Of a stretch of DNA of 22,528 nt, positions 21,365-22,528 are shown piece by piece (the first letter of the stretch is position 1; every line of letters starts with the position of its first letter). This stretch comes from a virus. A program made the translations under genes and the position numbers. Below the pieces are notes generated by a model that made no database searches, was not told where the DNA came from, and saw only the letters and a list, made by a program, of their open reading frames with translations. The stretch lies in the IMG/VR virus record IMGVR_UViG_3300021349_000011, positions 1 to 22,528 of that record; one strand, given 5' to 3'.

Positions 21365-21516
21365 AAACACCTGATTTACAGCTTATTAAGACAGGCTTAT
21401 TCACGCTAGTCGTGCGTAAGGTTATCGGAAGTGAAACTTTTAGATGTGTATTCGAAGTGCGTGGAAGCCCTAAAAACAGGTCTGTTGTATTAACAACAAT
21501 GTCGATAGCTACATGA
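21361..21516 (+). CDS. 51-residue protein, candidate immunity partner
   Basis: Reads MKTPDLQLIKTGLFTLVVRK, VIGSETFRCVFEVRGSPKNR, SVVLTTMSIAT, with a strand-rich pattern. It is AT-rich like the MuF C-terminus, unlike the following gpG. ATGA overlap with the preceding 42-residue frame supports expression. The assignment to immunity is from position only. Confidence 0.5.
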   Translation: MKTPDLQLIKTGLFTLVVRKVIGSETFRCVFEVRGSPKNRSVVLTTMSIAT

Positions 21517-21541
21517 GAGCAGGTGGCGCGTTGCCTACCGT

Positions 21542-21991
21542 ATGATTAACGTCGAGGTCGATGACCGAGCCATTGTGGCGGCCTTGCGCCGCCTGCAAAA
21601 CCACGGCAGCAACCTGCGCCCGGCGTTGCGGGAAATCGGCGAAATCCTGAAGGAGTCGACCCAACAGCGGTTTGTCTCCACTGCCGGCCCGGACGGGCAA
21701 GCCTGGGCGCTTAACAGCGTATTGTCAACCCTTGAACATAAAGACGGTGACCGGCCCTTGACGGACGGCGGCATCCTGGGGGATACCATCAACAGCAAAT
21801 TATCGGGCAATGACGGCGTGATGATTTACAGTCCGATGGTCTATGCGGCGATGATGCAGTTCGGCGGCACCAGGGCTGAATTTCCGCAGTTGTGGGGCGA
21901 TATCCCGGCGCGGCCGTTTTTGGGGATATCGCCCGGTGATGAAAGCGACATTTTGTCGATCCTGCATGATTATCTGGAATCTGCGCTTTAA
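21542..21991 (+). CDS. gpG-like virion morphogenesis protein (Mu gp31)
   Basis: 149 residues: MINVEVDDRAIVAALRRLQN, GEILKESTQQRFVSTAGPDG (then QAW), PLTDGGILGDTINSKLSGND and YAAMMQFGGTRAEFPQLWGD, IPARPFLGIS. These are the family marks of phage virion morphogenesis proteins (Phage_tail_S / gpG), which assist tail or head completion. No ribosome binding site is evident before 21542. Its last bases (GCGCTTTAA) form the beginning of the tandem repeat array that follows. Confidence 0.9.
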   Translation: MINVEVDDRAIVAALRRLQNHGSNLRPALREIGEILKESTQQRFVSTAGPDGQAWALNSVLSTLEHKDGDRPLTDGGILGDTINSKLSGNDGVMIYSPMVYAAMMQFGGTRAEFPQLWGDIPARPFLGISPGDESDILSILHDYLESAL

Positions 21992-22528
21992 GCCGCGTTT
22001 TTAGGGTAAGTCATGTCAGTATCAGGCTTAAGGGTTTTACCCGCGTTAAATTGGCTTTCAACTGGCTTTAAATGCCATTCGCAAGGCGAAAGGCGAAAGG
22101 CTAAGGGCTAAAGTCTCACGGTTATTTTTTTGCCTTTCGCCCTTAGCCCTTGGCCTTGAACCTTTCGCCTTGAACCTTAGCCGCGCTTTATCGCGTCTTG
22201 CTGAATTTCCGCTTTAAGCCGCGTTTTTAGGGTAAGTCATGTCAGTATCAGGCTTAAGGGTTTTACCCGCGTTAAATTGGCTTTAAACTGGCTTTAAATG
22301 CCATTCGCAAGGCGAAAGGCGAAAGGCTAAGGGCTAAAGGCGAAAGGCTAAAGGCCAAGGGCGAAAGTCTCACGGTTATTTTTTTGCCTTTCGCCCTTAG
22401 CCTTTTGCCTTGAACCTTTCGCCTTGAACCTTTCGCCTTGAACCTTAGCCGCGCTTTATCGCGTCTTGCTGAATTTCCGCTTTAAGCCGCGTTTTTAGGG
22501 TAAGTCATGTCAGTATCAGGCTTAAGGG
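21984..22528 (+). repeat. Tandem array of long repeats (226 bp, 268 bp and a partial third unit)
   Basis: Units begin at 21984, 22210 and 22478, and the third runs out of the window. Each has a GCTTTAAGCCGCG start, a conserved AGGGTAAGTC-ATG with an ATGTCAGTATCAGGC frame, a block of GGCGAAA/GGCTAAA heptads, TCTCACGG plus a seven- or eight-T run, a block of inverse heptads (TTTCGCC, CCTTGAA), and a palindrome copy (GCGCTTTATCGCGTCTTG). The 42-bp size difference is exactly six heptads (four on the left, two on the right). The opposing heptad blocks can form a large hairpin. The peptide frame in unit 1 (ATG 22013) ends after 32 codons, in unit 2 (ATG 22239) after 15. No intact gene is seen in 21992-22528. 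Confidence 0.92.

Larger units (their letters stand above)
1469..22528. mobile_element. Mu-like transposable prophage (left part; right end not in window)
   Basis: The gene order repressor, ner, muA, muB, DUF3164, gp16, mor, lysis, gp25, gp26, gp27, gp28, gp29, gp30 and gpG is that of Mu-type transposable phages. The left border lies between the stop of the ATP-grasp gene (1468) and the repressor stop (1789). Protease/scaffold, major head, tail and right-end genes would lie beyond 22528. All recognised core genes in the window are intact, so the element could be functional. The many host-type palindromic and heptad repeats within it point to long residence. Confidence 0.93.

Overview
The window shows the end of an ordinary chromosomal gene followed by the left two thirds of a Mu-like (transposable, Mu/B3 type) prophage. 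The prophage runs from somewhere in 1469-1788 to beyond the right edge. Evidence for this is the ordered set of hallmark genes: a divergent repressor, Ner, a DDE transposase (MuA), an AAA+ activator (MuB), DUF3164, GemA/gp16, a Mor-type activator, endolysin/holin, DUF2730 (gp25), gp26, DUF3486 (gp27), gp28 terminase, gp29 portal (DUF935), MuF (gp30) and gpG (gp31). The style of the genes and the abundance of dispersed palindromic and 7-bp repeats suggest a gammaproteobacterium of moderate GC, possibly a methanotroph-like lineage. That host guess is weak. No tRNA, rRNA or CRISPR was seen.

Layout. 1-1468: host flank with an ATP-grasp gene. 1469-1788: AT-rich, with short direct repeats, presumed to hold the left end of the phage. 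1789-2505: repressor on the minus strand, facing a 34-bp perfect palindromic operator and an early promoter. 2506-12767: early operon on the plus strand. It holds ner, a stand-alone Mu-type HTH protein, muA, muB, a train of small and mostly unrecognised overlapping genes, DUF3164, gp16, then a c4-type antisense RNA / Icd-like / antirepressor cassette, and it ends at a strong terminator (12804-12827). 12844-13287: own promoter and a Mor/C-type activator. 13462-15646: lysis region. 15656-21991: packaging and head genes. 21984-22528: a long tandem repeat array.

How it may work together. The repressor has no S24 peptidase domain, so SOS self-cleavage is not expected. The cassette at 11708-12582 resembles the P1/P7 immI logic (c4 RNA represses icd-ant, and Ant inactivates the repressor) and offers an alternative induction route. 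Ner and the second Mu-type HTH protein probably tune early transcription or transposition. Mor then switches on lysis and head genes.

Three things stand out. (1) A 153-residue reading frame with its own ideal ribosome binding site lies wholly inside the transposase gene, in another frame, where the transposase carries an extra low-complexity linker of about the same length. (2) There is a c4-RNA/antirepressor cassette inside a Mu-type phage. (3) The MuF head protein has an AT-rich C-terminal extension resembling MuF-associated nuclease toxins, followed by two tiny translationally coupled genes that could encode immunity. The region is also full of repeats (palindromes, heptads, tandem duplications), some of them inside coding sequence.
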